NCBI GenBank assembly: GCA_964609375.1
Contig: CAZSSA010000074.1
Coordinates: 1 to 11,989, forward strand
Direction: 5' to 3'
From: CAZDUS01 sp964609375
Lineage (GTDB): Bacteria > Verrucomicrobiota > Kiritimatiellia > CAIKKV01 > CAITUY01
DNA: 11,989 nucleotides
Shown here piece by piece: positions 6,054 through 11,989 of the stretch. The position numbers and the translations under genes are program-made. How positions within the stretch are numbered: the first letter of the stretch is position 1; the number at the start of each line of letters is the position of its first letter. The notes beneath the pieces are model-generated. The model saw nothing but the letters and a program-made list of their open reading frames with translations, was not told the origin of the DNA and searched no databases.

Positions 6054-6686
6054 ATGAGTGTAAATCAACCGCTTGCGATTGGAATTCTGGGATCGGGGAA
6101 AGGGTCGAATGCCCAGGCGATTTTTGATGCCATTGCCGATGGGCGGCTGAACGCCCGGGTGGTCTGTGTGCTGTCCGATGTGGAGGAGGCGTTTATTCTG
6201 GAGCGGGCGAGGCGGGCGGGGATACCGGCGGAGTTTGTGAGTGCGGCGCCGTTCAAGACCAAACTGGATGGGGAGGCGGAGCAGCGGTATGTGGAGGTGT
6301 TGAAGCGGTATGGGGTTGAGGTGGTTGTGCTGGCCGGGTTCATGAGGATTATCAAGCGGGGGATGCTGGCGGCGTTTCCGTACCGGATTGTGAACCTTCA
6401 TCCGGCACTGCTTCCGGCGTTTCCGGGGATGGAGTCGTGGAAGCAGGCGTTGGAATACGGGGTCAAGGTGGCGGGCTGCACGGTGCATTTTGTGGACGAG
6501 GGGACGGATACGGGGCCGATTATCTTGCAGCGGACGGTGCCGGTGCTGGAGGGGGATACGCCGGAGGCTCTGCATGCGCGTATTCAGGAGCAGGAGCACC
6601 TGGCATTGCCGGAAGCGTTGCAATTACTGGCTGGGCGGCGGGTGAGGGTGGAGGGGCGAGTGGTGCGGGGCGGAAGTGAGACGTGA
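6054..6686 (+). CDS. purN: Phosphoribosylglycinamide formyltransferase
   Basis: This 210-residue enzyme transfers the formyl group of 10-formyltetrahydrofolate to GAR, the third step of purine synthesis, in the cytoplasm. It has the PurN phosphate-binding loop GILGSGKGSN (10-19). It also has the catalytic triad: N114 and H116 in VNLHPALLPAFPG, and D152 in GCTVHFVDEGTDTGPII. Length is normal for the family and no key residue is missing. The ATG at 6054 is the only sensible start because the conserved first strand (LAIGILGSG) begins at residue 7. There is no Shine-Dalgarno sequence and the promoter -10 lies 8 bases upstream, so the mRNA may be leaderless. hisG follows after 145 bp; both pathways use purine/PRPP metabolism, but co-transcription is not shown. 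Confidence 0.96.
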   Translation: MSVNQPLAIGILGSGKGSNAQAIFDAIADGRLNARVVCVLSDVEEAFILERARRAGIPAEFVSAAPFKTKLDGEAEQRYVEVLKRYGVEVVVLAGFMRIIKRGMLAAFPYRIVNLHPALLPAFPGMESWKQALEYGVKVAGCTVHFVDEGTDTGPIILQRTVPVLEGDTPEALHARIQEQEHLALPEALQLLAGRRVRVEGRVVRGGSET

Positions 6687-6701
6687 AGCGTGAGACGTGA
6701 A
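6676..6701 (+). repeat. Short direct repeat at the 3' end of purN
   Basis: GTGAGACGTGAA occurs at 6676-6687 and again at 6690-6701, a 14-bp period built from GTGAGAC/GTGAAGC-like heptamers. The first copy covers the purN stop. It is a 7-bp-period simple repeat, like the GGTTCAG units upstream of murC-murB but different in sequence. Confidence 0.6.
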
Positions 6702-6745
6702 AGAGGGAGCATGTTCCAGATAATGATGGACGTTTATCCCTGATT

Positions 6746-6774
6746 TACATAGTATCCCGCCCGCTTTGCCCCAC
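6746..6774 (+). promoter_or_regulatory. No strong promoter seen; G/C-rich leader of hisG
   Basis: The purN-hisG spacer has only weak hexamers: TGGACG near 6728 with TAGTAT near 6751 at about 17 bp. A G/C-rich stretch follows with CGCCC (near 6758) able to pair with GGGCG (near 6790). This could be a leader hairpin, but there is no leader peptide rich in His codons, and I see no clear attenuator. Confidence 0.15.
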
Positions 6775-6831
6775 GCAGGCGCTGTGGTGGGCGAGTCTTA
6801 ACTCTATGGATGACGGTGGAAAGGAATGGCG

Positions 6832-7704
6832 ATGAGCAAATTGGTGTTGGGCTTGCCGAAGGGTAGTCTTCAGGAAGCGACGTTTACCATGTTTCAAAAG
6901 GCGGGGTTCAAGGTGACCTTGGGGTCCCGTTCCTATGCCCCTAACGTGGATGATCCTGAAATTGAAGCACGATTGATCCGCGCCCAGGAAATCAGCCGTT
7001 ATGTCGAGCTGGGTGTGTTGGATGCCGGGATTACGGGGTTTGATTGGATTCAGGAGAACGGGTCCGATGTCCATGAAGTTGCCGATCTGATCTATGCCAA
7101 GCAGGGGATGCGCCCGGTTCGCTGGGTTGTGGCGGTTCACAATGATTCCAAGATCAACTCGGTCAAGGACTTGCAAGGGAAGCGCATTGCCACGGAAGCG
7201 GTGGGGCTGACCAAGCGGTATCTGGCCAAGCACGGGGTTGAGGCGGATGTTGAATTTTCGTGGGGGGCGACCGAGGCCAAGGTGCCTGAGTTGGTGGATG
7301 CCATTGTGGAGTTGACGGAGACGGGGTCATCCCTGCGCGCCAACAACCTGCGCATCATGGATGTGGTATTGCAGTCCACGACCAAGTTTATTGTCAACCG
7401 TGTGTCGTGGCAGGAGGCGTGGAAGCGGCGGAAGGTGGAGCAGATTGCGTTGTTGTTGCAGGGGGCGCTGGCGGCCGAATCGCGGGTGTTGCTCAAGATG
7501 AATGTACCGGTGGGCAAGGTGGAGCAGGTGTCGAAGATTCTTCCGGCCCTGCATGCGCCCACGATTAATCCGCTCGGGACGCCGGACTGGGTGGCGATTG
7601 AATCGGTTGTTGAGGAAAAGGTGGTCCGGGAGATTATTCCGGAATTGAAACGTGTTGGGGCGGAAGGTATTATCGAGCTTCCGTTGAACAAGGTGATTCG
7701 GTAG
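6832..7704 (+). CDS. hisG: ATP phosphoribosyltransferase, long form
   Basis: This 290-residue enzyme joins ATP and PRPP in the first, feedback-controlled step of histidine synthesis. The catalytic region has LGLPKGSLQ at the N terminus, EIEARLIRAQEISRYVELG (44-61), LDAGITGFDW (63-72) and the PRPP loop VELTETGSSLRANNL (159-173). Residues ~215-288 form the ACT-like regulatory domain of the long (HisG_L) type. It therefore should work without HisZ and be inhibited by histidine. The start is set by the ribosome binding site: GGAAAGGA ends at 6825, directly against an ATG at 6826 (no spacing) but 6 bases before the ATG at 6832. No other his gene is in the window. The small basic gene begins 42 bp downstream with no terminator between. 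Confidence 0.96.
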   Translation: MSKLVLGLPKGSLQEATFTMFQKAGFKVTLGSRSYAPNVDDPEIEARLIRAQEISRYVELGVLDAGITGFDWIQENGSDVHEVADLIYAKQGMRPVRWVVAVHNDSKINSVKDLQGKRIATEAVGLTKRYLAKHGVEADVEFSWGATEAKVPELVDAIVELTETGSSLRANNLRIMDVVLQSTTKFIVNRVSWQEAWKRRKVEQIALLLQGALAAESRVLLKMNVPVGKVEQVSKILPALHAPTINPLGTPDWVAIESVVEEKVVREIIPELKRVGAEGIIELPLNKVIR

Positions 7705-7746
7705 TCAACCGGGTTGAAGTTCAGGGAATCGAAAAAGGAGCAGACT

Positions 7747-7836
7747 GTGGGATCGATCAAGAAAAAACGCCGTGCGAAGATGGCGAAGCACAAGCAGCGC
7801 AAACGTCAGAAGGCTAATCGCCACAAGAACAAGTAG
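7747..7836 (+). CDS. 29-residue basic AURKAIP1/COX24 (bS22-like) protein
   Basis: A short frame starting GTG encodes 29 residues beginning MGSIKKKRRAKMAKHKQRKR and ending ANRHKNK. More than half are Lys or Arg. AAGGAG (7735-7740) lies 6 bases before the GTG, an ideal spacing. The MGSxxKKRRxxMxKxKxRKxxxxxRxxxxK pattern matches the short AURKAIP1/COX24-domain proteins. In mycobacteria such a protein is the ribosomal protein bS22, bound to 16S rRNA in the small subunit. A ribosomal or RNA-binding role is thus likely. It sits 42 bp after hisG and 16 bp before the lipoprotein gene. Gene finders usually miss it because of size and GTG start. Confidence 0.82.
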   Translation: MGSIKKKRRAKMAKHKQRKRQKANRHKNK

Positions 7837-7852
7837 GGAGGGGATCCGCAAC

Positions 7853-9376
7853 ATGCGAGCATGGTACAACTGGCTCGCGGTGGTTCCACTTCTTGGTTTT
7901 GTTGGTTGTGCGACGCTGCATGACCGGGCCGCCTCGGCTGTTTCTCCTTCCGCGTTGACGTCGGGGGACGAGCGGATGGCTGAGGCGCTTGCCCATTACA
8001 GTTTGACGCTGATATCCGAAACGACACTGGGCGGCTCCGGGGCCGCCCTGATGCATTTACGGGAGGCGTCTGCCGCTGATCCGTCGAATCTGCCGCTGGC
8101 GCTCAAGGTGGCGGCGGGACATGTGACGCGCAAGGAGTATGGGGCGGCGATCACGGTAATAAAGCGGACCCTTGTGCATCATCCGCACTCGGTGGAAGCG
8201 CACCTTGTCCTTGGAATTGCGTACCAGCTTGATTCCGCCAGCCGGCTGGCGGAGCGTGAATTCCGGACGGCCATGAGATTGGACCCCTTGGCGAGCGAAC
8301 CCCCTCTCCGGCTGGCCTCGCTTTACATTGCCAGTGATAAGCCGCGCCAAGCGTTGGTTGTGGTGGATAAGGCGCTGGAACAACCTGCGTTCAAGGCGGC
8401 CTTTGCGGAATTCGCTGAGAACATGGGGCGTCTTTACCTGCTTGGAGAGCAGCCGGTCCGGGCTGTTTCCTTTTTTGAACGTGCGGTGCAGGCGGATCCC
8501 GATCGCGTGGCCATCAAGGGATTGCTGGCGCGCGCCCACATGGCGGCCGGCAATCGCCATGCCGCGATGAAGGGGTTGCTGGATCTGGCCTGGCGATATC
8601 CCGAGGATTACCAGACTGCCCTGTCGCTTGGAGAGTTGTTTGAGGAGGAGGGCGAGATCGAGAAGGCGGCCGGGTACTACGAGCGAGCGGTTAAAGCCAA
8701 GCCGGGCGACACGACGGCCGTCTTGCGGCTGGTGAACATTTTATTGCGCACCAAACCGGCGGATGCCTGGCGGCTCATGGAGGAGACCGTCCGGAAATAT
8801 CCGGATGATCCTGCGTTGTCGGTGTATCTGGGATTGATCTATAGCCGTCTGAAGCGGTTTGATGAGGCGGTCCGGCTTTACGCAAAGGTGGAGGCCGCGG
8901 CGTCCAAAGGCGCCGGGAATGCCCAGGGCCTTAAGCCGATATTTTATTTCTGGTACGGGAGCGCCTGCGAGCGGGCGGGGTTGATCGAGGAGGCGGAGCG
9001 GCAGCTTGGGCGTTGCATTGAACTGGATGCGAATTCGGATCAGGCGTTGAATTATCTGGCCTACATCTGGGCCGACAAGGGCATTCACCTCGACAAGGCG
9101 CTGGAGTATGCGACCCGTGCGCTGGCGCTGGCCCCCGGCGAGGGCGCCTATCTTGATACCATCGGGTGGATTCATTACAAGAAAGGCGATTACCACAAGG
9201 CTCTCTACTATCTCAAGAAAGCGGCGAAGGTGATGCCGGATGATCCGGTGGTGAATGATCATCTTGGAGATACATGGGATGCCCTGAAGGAGCCCGGGAA
9301 GGCCCAGCGTTATTGGCAGAAGAGTCTGAATCTGGAGACGGGGAAGCAGCCTCCATCACCGCGGGGAAAGGAATAG
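7853..9376 (+). CDS. TPR-repeat lipoprotein
   Basis: This 507-residue protein has a lipoprotein signal: a short N region, hydrophobic WLAVVPLLG, and the lipobox FVGC with Cys19. Ala at +2 suggests outer-membrane sorting. From about residue 62 to the end it is built of tetratricopeptide-like helix pairs. Clear examples are 116-145, 189-215, 254-283 (ALSLGELFEEEGEIEKAAGY), 322-348, 366-392 and 433-461 (TIGWIHYKKGDYHKALYYL). Such proteins act as scaffolds in envelope secretion or assembly; the partner here is unknown. I start at the ATG at 7853, behind AGGGAGGGG, because it places the signal peptide at the N terminus; an upstream in-frame start at 7772 would overlap the small basic gene. The glycosyltransferase begins 5 bp after its stop, so co-translation is likely. 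Confidence 0.9.
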   Translation: MRAWYNWLAVVPLLGFVGCATLHDRAASAVSPSALTSGDERMAEALAHYSLTLISETTLGGSGAALMHLREASAADPSNLPLALKVAAGHVTRKEYGAAITVIKRTLVHHPHSVEAHLVLGIAYQLDSASRLAEREFRTAMRLDPLASEPPLRLASLYIASDKPRQALVVVDKALEQPAFKAAFAEFAENMGRLYLLGEQPVRAVSFFERAVQADPDRVAIKGLLARAHMAAGNRHAAMKGLLDLAWRYPEDYQTALSLGELFEEEGEIEKAAGYYERAVKAKPGDTTAVLRLVNILLRTKPADAWRLMEETVRKYPDDPALSVYLGLIYSRLKRFDEAVRLYAKVEAAASKGAGNAQGLKPIFYFWYGSACERAGLIEEAERQLGRCIELDANSDQALNYLAYIWADKGIHLDKALEYATRALALAPGEGAYLDTIGWIHYKKGDYHKALYYLKKAAKVMPDDPVVNDHLGDTWDALKEPGKAQRYWQKSLNLETGKQPPSPRGKE

Positions 9377-9381
9377 CCGTC

Positions 9382-10455
9382 ATGTCCGCCATTCATCAAC
9401 TGGTTGCCGGGTTCAGCCGCGGCGATGCCATCAGCAACGAAGCGGTTGTGATGCGAGACCTGTTCCGGGAATGGGGGTATGAATCGGAGATCTTCTGCGA
9501 GCATAAGCGGATATTGCCTGAACTGCGTGGCGAGGCCCGTGAGCTTTCCGAGGCGACCGGCCGGCTTCGTGATGATGATGTGGCGCTGTTGCACCTGTCG
9601 ATCGGGTCGCCCGCCAACGAGGTGTTTCCTTCGCTAAAGGGACGGAAAGCCATTTTGTATCATAACATTACGCCTCCGGAGTATTTCCGGTTGATTCAGC
9701 CGGCCACCGCCCAGCAGTTGGCCAAGGGGCGTGAGCAGGCCCGCGCCCTTGCCGATGTGGCCATTGTCAATCTGGCCGATAGTCAGTTCAATGCCGACGA
9801 ACTGACGCAATGGGGTTACATCAACCCGCAGGTTTTCCCCCTGATGCTTGATTTCGGGCGATTGACCGGGACGGTGGATCGGGCGGTGTACAGGCGGTTC
9901 CGTGACGGCAAGAAGAACGTGTTGTTTGTCGGGCGGTGCGCGCCGAACAAGAAGATTGAGGATGTGATCACGCTGTTCGCCTATTTCCAGAAGGCGGTTG
10001 AGCCGCATTCCCGGCTGATTCTGGCAGGGTCGTATGCGGGGACGGAGCGTTACCAGCGGTTGTTGCTCTCGATGGTGCGGGACCTGAAGCTGGAGAACGT
10101 GTTGTTTGCGGGGTCGATTCCGCAGGCGGAGTTGAATGCCTGTTACCGGGCGGCGGATGTGTTTGTGTGCATGAGCGAGCATGAAGGGTTCTGCATTCCC
10201 CTGATCGAGGCGTTGGTGCAAGGGGTTCCGGTTCTGGCTTACGCGGCGGCGGCGGTGCCGGAAACCCTGGGGGGCGCCGGTGTCTTGTTTGGCGGGAAAC
10301 GATATGAGGAAATGGCCGAGATGATGGGATGCCTGATGCGGGATGCGCGGTTGAGGCAGGCGGTATTGCAGAGGCAGGCGGAACGGATCCAGCAGTTCAG
10401 GGAGCTGAATCTGGCCGCTGATCTTCGCCGTCATCTTGGGCCGGTGATGATCTGA
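9382..10455 (+). CDS. GT4-family glycosyltransferase, paralogue of the 3717-4808 gene
   Basis: This 357-residue GT-B enzyme likely glycosylates a surface polymer. It starts MSAIHQLVAGFSRGDAISNEA, a typical N-terminal acceptor-domain beginning in this subgroup, and has ILYHNITPPEYF (91-102). The donor domain includes LFVGRCAPNKKIEDV (181-195), the EX7E pair E268/E276 in EHEGFCIPLIEAL, and a VPETLGGAG loop. The ATG at 9382 follows GGGGAAAGGA with 9-base spacing. A longer frame from 9274 would overlap the lipoprotein gene and add residues unlike the family. It follows the TPR lipoprotein by 5 bp. The same opening, HNITP and APNK segments occur in the minus-strand enzyme, so both may work on one glycan with different linkages. 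Substrates cannot be assigned. Confidence 0.9.
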   Translation: MSAIHQLVAGFSRGDAISNEAVVMRDLFREWGYESEIFCEHKRILPELRGEARELSEATGRLRDDDVALLHLSIGSPANEVFPSLKGRKAILYHNITPPEYFRLIQPATAQQLAKGREQARALADVAIVNLADSQFNADELTQWGYINPQVFPLMLDFGRLTGTVDRAVYRRFRDGKKNVLFVGRCAPNKKIEDVITLFAYFQKAVEPHSRLILAGSYAGTERYQRLLLSMVRDLKLENVLFAGSIPQAELNACYRAADVFVCMSEHEGFCIPLIEALVQGVPVLAYAAAAVPETLGGAGVLFGGKRYEEMAEMMGCLMRDARLRQAVLQRQAERIQQFRELNLAADLRRHLGPVMI

Positions 10456-10520
10456 GCGAAGCGTGGTCGCGATTCCTCGGAGGGGCGTTGCTTGTCGACG
10501 CCACGGACATTATTCATTTT

Positions 10521-10538
10521 CCTTGATCCGCATCAAGG
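10521..10538. repeat. Small perfect hairpin in the glycosyltransferase/Fe-S spacer
   Basis: CCTTGAT (10521-10527) and ATCAAGG (10532-10538) form a 7-bp stem with the loop CCGC. A T-run lies before it on the plus strand rather than after it, so it does not look like a terminator for the upstream gene. Confidence 0.5.
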
Positions 10539-10618
10539 ACGGACGGTCAGCCGTTTTGTATCGTATGGGTGTTGGAAGGGATGGAGCCTTGGTAGACCGA
10601 CCCTGGGTGGGCGGTGTT

Positions 10619-10635
10619 CCGGGACACCGTCCCGG
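10619..10635. repeat. REP-like hairpin before the Fe-S protein gene
   Basis: CCGGGAC-ACC-GTCCCGG is a perfect 7-bp stem with a 3-base loop. An alternative stem, GGTGT (10613-10617) with ACACC (10624-10628), excludes it. The GGGAC/GTCCC core with flanking G/C is like the REP-like halves at 261-342, so this may be a member of the same repeat class. It ends 16 bases before the Shine-Dalgarno of the next gene. Confidence 0.5.
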
Positions 10636-10665
10636 CCTACAACAGCAATACGAGGAGAAAGCATC

Positions 10666-11571
10666 ATGAAGCGGAAGATAATCAATATCGACGAAGGCAA
10701 ATGTACCGGTTGCGCGCTGTGCATTCCCAACTGTCCGGAAGGCGCCATTCAAATCATCGACGGCAAAGCACGGCTGGTCAGCGATTTGATGTGTGACGGG
10801 CTCGGCGCCTGTCTCGGGCATTGCCCGGAGGGGGCGATTACCATCGAGGAGCGGGAGGCGGAAGCCTATGACGAAGCCAAGGTCATGGCGAACATTGTCA
10901 AAGCCGGGCCCAATACCATCAAGGCGCACTTGGAGCATTTGCGTGACCACCAGCAGATGGATTACCTGGCCGTGGCGGTGGGGTATCTGGCGGAACACGG
11001 GATTGTCAATCCGATGGCGAAAGGGGGACCCACCCCTGACCCCTCCAAGGAGGGGAGCAGATTATCCACGCCATGCGCTTCCAAGGAGGGGAGCGGAGGT
11101 GATGCTGTGCATGCGGGGTGTCCCGGGAGCCGGGCCATGCAACTCAAGAGCAAGCCCCAGGCGGAGGAAACGGCGGTGGGGTCCCGGCCATCACAGTTGA
11201 CGCATTGGCCGATCCAGTTGCATTTGCTGGGGCCCCAGGCGCCGCATTACCAGGGCAGCGACCTGTTGTTGGCGGCGGATTGCACAGCGTTTGCATTGGG
11301 CGATTTCCATAAGGACTACCTGAAAGGAAAGACGCTGGCGATTGCCTGTCCGAAGCTGGATGTGGAACAGGAGATATATATCGAGAAAATCCAAGCGTTG
11401 ATTGATGAGGCGAGGATCAACACCTTGACGGTGATGATTATGCAGGTTCCGTGTTGTGGAGGGTTGTTGCGGTTGGCGCAAAAGGCGGCGGCCCAAGCCA
11501 AGCGGAAGGTGCCGATCAAGTGTGTGGTGGTTGGATTGGATGGAGGGATTATAAGGGAAGATTGGGTGTAA
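10666..11571 (+). CDS. Ferredoxin-type Fe-S protein with a repeat-derived linker
   Basis: This 301-residue cytoplasmic redox protein has an N-terminal ferredoxin-like domain. Cluster 1 uses C13, C16, C19 and C23 (CTGCALCIPNCPEGA). The second motif, CDGLGACLGHCPEGA (43-57), shows only C43, C49 and C53. Residues 183-301 are a conserved C-terminal domain with further cysteines: LLAADCTAFA (C206), IACPKLD (C228), VPCCGGL (C263, C264). I recall a family of anaerobe proteins with this layout, beside cupins and C_GCAxxG_C_C proteins; its reaction is not known to me. The ATG at 10666 has GAGGAG 8 bases upstream. An in-frame extension to 10492 has no homology-like content. Residues ~119-147 are encoded by palindromic repeat-like DNA with two in-frame SKEGS units, inserted in the linker before GCPGSRAM (151-158). 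Confidence 0.88.
   Translation: MKRKIINIDEGKCTGCALCIPNCPEGAIQIIDGKARLVSDLMCDGLGACLGHCPEGAITIEEREAEAYDEAKVMANIVKAGPNTIKAHLEHLRDHQQMDYLAVAVGYLAEHGIVNPMAKGGPTPDPSKEGSRLSTPCASKEGSGGDAVHAGCPGSRAMQLKSKPQAEETAVGSRPSQLTHWPIQLHLLGPQAPHYQGSDLLLAADCTAFALGDFHKDYLKGKTLAIACPKLDVEQEIYIEKIQALIDEARINTLTVMIMQVPCCGGLLRLAQKAAAQAKRKVPIKCVVVGLDGGIIREDWV
11024..11094 (+). repeat. Palindromic repeat inserted in frame in the Fe-S protein gene
   Basis: The stretch opens with GGGGACCCACCCCTGAC and continues into CCCCTCC-AA-GGAGGGG (11040-11055), a near-perfect palindrome. TCCAAGGAGGGGAGC recurs at 11044-11058 and 11080-11094, 36 bp apart, keeping the reading frame. It is translated as PTPDPSKEG and then SKEGS. DNA of this kind is normally intergenic in many bacteria. 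Confidence 0.75.
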
Positions 11572-11583
11572 AAGGAGATGACG

Positions 11584-11910
11584 ATGAATAATTTGGATGC
11601 TTATAAAGGGACGGTGATTGAACTGGCGGGCGGGGTTGAGGTGGCGGCGGGGTCCGTGGTAAGCAAGACGATTCTGGACAAGAAGACCGGGACGTTGACG
11701 CTGTTTGCGTTTGATCAGGGGCAGGGATTGAGTGAGCATACTTCGCCCTATGACGCCACGGTGCAGATTGTGGAGGGGGAGGCGGAACTGGTCGTGGGTG
11801 GGAAACCCAACCGGGTCAAGGCCGGGCAACTTTTTATCATGCCCGCCAACGTGCCGCATTCCGTACGTGCCGTGGAGCCCTTCAAGATGTTATTGATCAT
11901 GATCCGGTGA
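11584..11910 (+). CDS. Small cupin-domain protein
   Basis: This 108-residue single-domain cupin (beta-barrel) is probably metal- or ligand-binding and cytoplasmic. The first cupin motif is GLSEHTSPYDATVQIVEGEAELVVGG, with one His (in EHT) where the classic motif has HxH. The second is PANVPHSVRA with its His. A variant first motif of this EHTxPxDA form is, as I recall, usual for cupins beside such Fe-S proteins, so loss of activity is not implied. The start is set by the ribosome binding site: AAGGAG (11572-11577) abuts an ATG at 11578 but lies 6 bases before the ATG at 11584. It begins 12 bp after the Fe-S gene stop and ends 3 bp before the next gene, pointing to one operon. Confidence 0.88.
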   Translation: MNNLDAYKGTVIELAGGVEVAAGSVVSKTILDKKTGTLTLFAFDQGQGLSEHTSPYDATVQIVEGEAELVVGGKPNRVKAGQLFIMPANVPHSVRAVEPFKMLLIMIR

Positions 11911-11913
11911 GAT

Positions 11914-11989
11914 ATGAATAATTCCAGTCGTGGCGAGAAAGCGGAAGCCTGTTTCAAGGAAGGGTTTGCCTGTTCGCAAGCGGTTCTAT
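11914..11989 (+). CDS. C_GCAxxG_C_C-family protein, N-terminal part (cut by window end)
   Basis: The frame opens at ATG 11914, 3 bp after the cupin stop, and runs off the window after 25 codons. The segment ACFKEGFACSQAVL fits the F-x-G-x-x-C-[AS]-Q-A-V-L opening of the C_GCAxxG_C_C family. These are small cysteine-rich proteins of anaerobes, often near redox enzymes and thought to bind a metal or cluster. Only the first conserved cysteine (C20, in FACSQ) and C13 are visible, so the call rests on this short motif and on its neighbours. The Shine-Dalgarno is poor, suggesting translation coupled to the cupin. Confidence 0.72.
   Translation, partial: MNNSSRGEKAEACFKEGFACSQAVL

Noticed and set aside
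8741..9262. Minus-strand frames inside the TPR lipoprotein gene
   Set aside because: The plus-strand product has clear TPR periodicity and a lipobox; the reverse frames have no Shine-Dalgarno sequence or domain.
10492..10665. N-terminal extension of the Fe-S protein from an upstream ATG
   Set aside because: The extension is in frame only by lack of stops and passes through the hairpin repeat. The ATG at 10666 has a strong Shine-Dalgarno sequence and starts the conserved KRKIINIDE segment.

Overview
The window looks like a chromosomal segment of a GC-rich, Gram-negative and probably anaerobic bacterium. Evidence: peptidoglycan genes, a lipoprotein with a lipobox, and a two-cluster ferredoxin/cupin/C_GCAxxG_C_C redox set. 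A fused MurC-MurB enzyme and very G-rich intergenic repeats would fit a member of the PVC group (Verrucomicrobiota, Kiritimatiellota or Lentisphaerota). That placement is inference; no rRNA or other marker is present. No tRNA or rRNA gene and no transposase were seen.

Positions 1-1155 are accessory in character. The window opens on the last two repeats of a type I-C-like CRISPR array. Next comes a 374-base non-coding stretch holding a 238-bp element bounded by 21-bp imperfect inverted repeats, with a REP-like long hairpin inside it. A VapBC-type toxin-antitoxin pair follows.

Positions 1178-5972 are all on the minus strand. In transcription order: a six-helix membrane protein of unknown function; a short helical or coiled-coil protein that overlaps it by 4 bp; a GT4-family glycosyltransferase; a 197-bp homopurine spacer with repeats; and the MurC-MurB fusion. 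The theme is the cell envelope.

Positions 6054-11989 are on the plus strand. A compact divergent promoter region drives purN, which appears to be leaderless. Then come hisG (long form), a 29-residue basic gene of the AURKAIP1/COX24 (bS22-like) type, a TPR lipoprotein, and a second GT4 glycosyltransferase that is a distant paralogue of the first. The hisG-to-glycosyltransferase genes are closely spaced and could be one operon.

After a repeat-containing spacer, a ferredoxin-type Fe-S protein, a small cupin and the start of a C_GCAxxG_C_C-family protein form a tight redox cluster of unknown role. The Fe-S gene carries an in-frame insertion made of a palindromic intergenic-type repeat. Several start codons here are re-assigned to internal ATG or GTG codons with well-placed Shine-Dalgarno sequences.

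The best candidates for something undescribed are the Fe-S/cupin/C_GCAxxG_C_C cluster with its repeat-derived linker, the membrane protein/coiled-coil/glycosyltransferase module, and the inverted-repeat element between the CRISPR array and vapBC.
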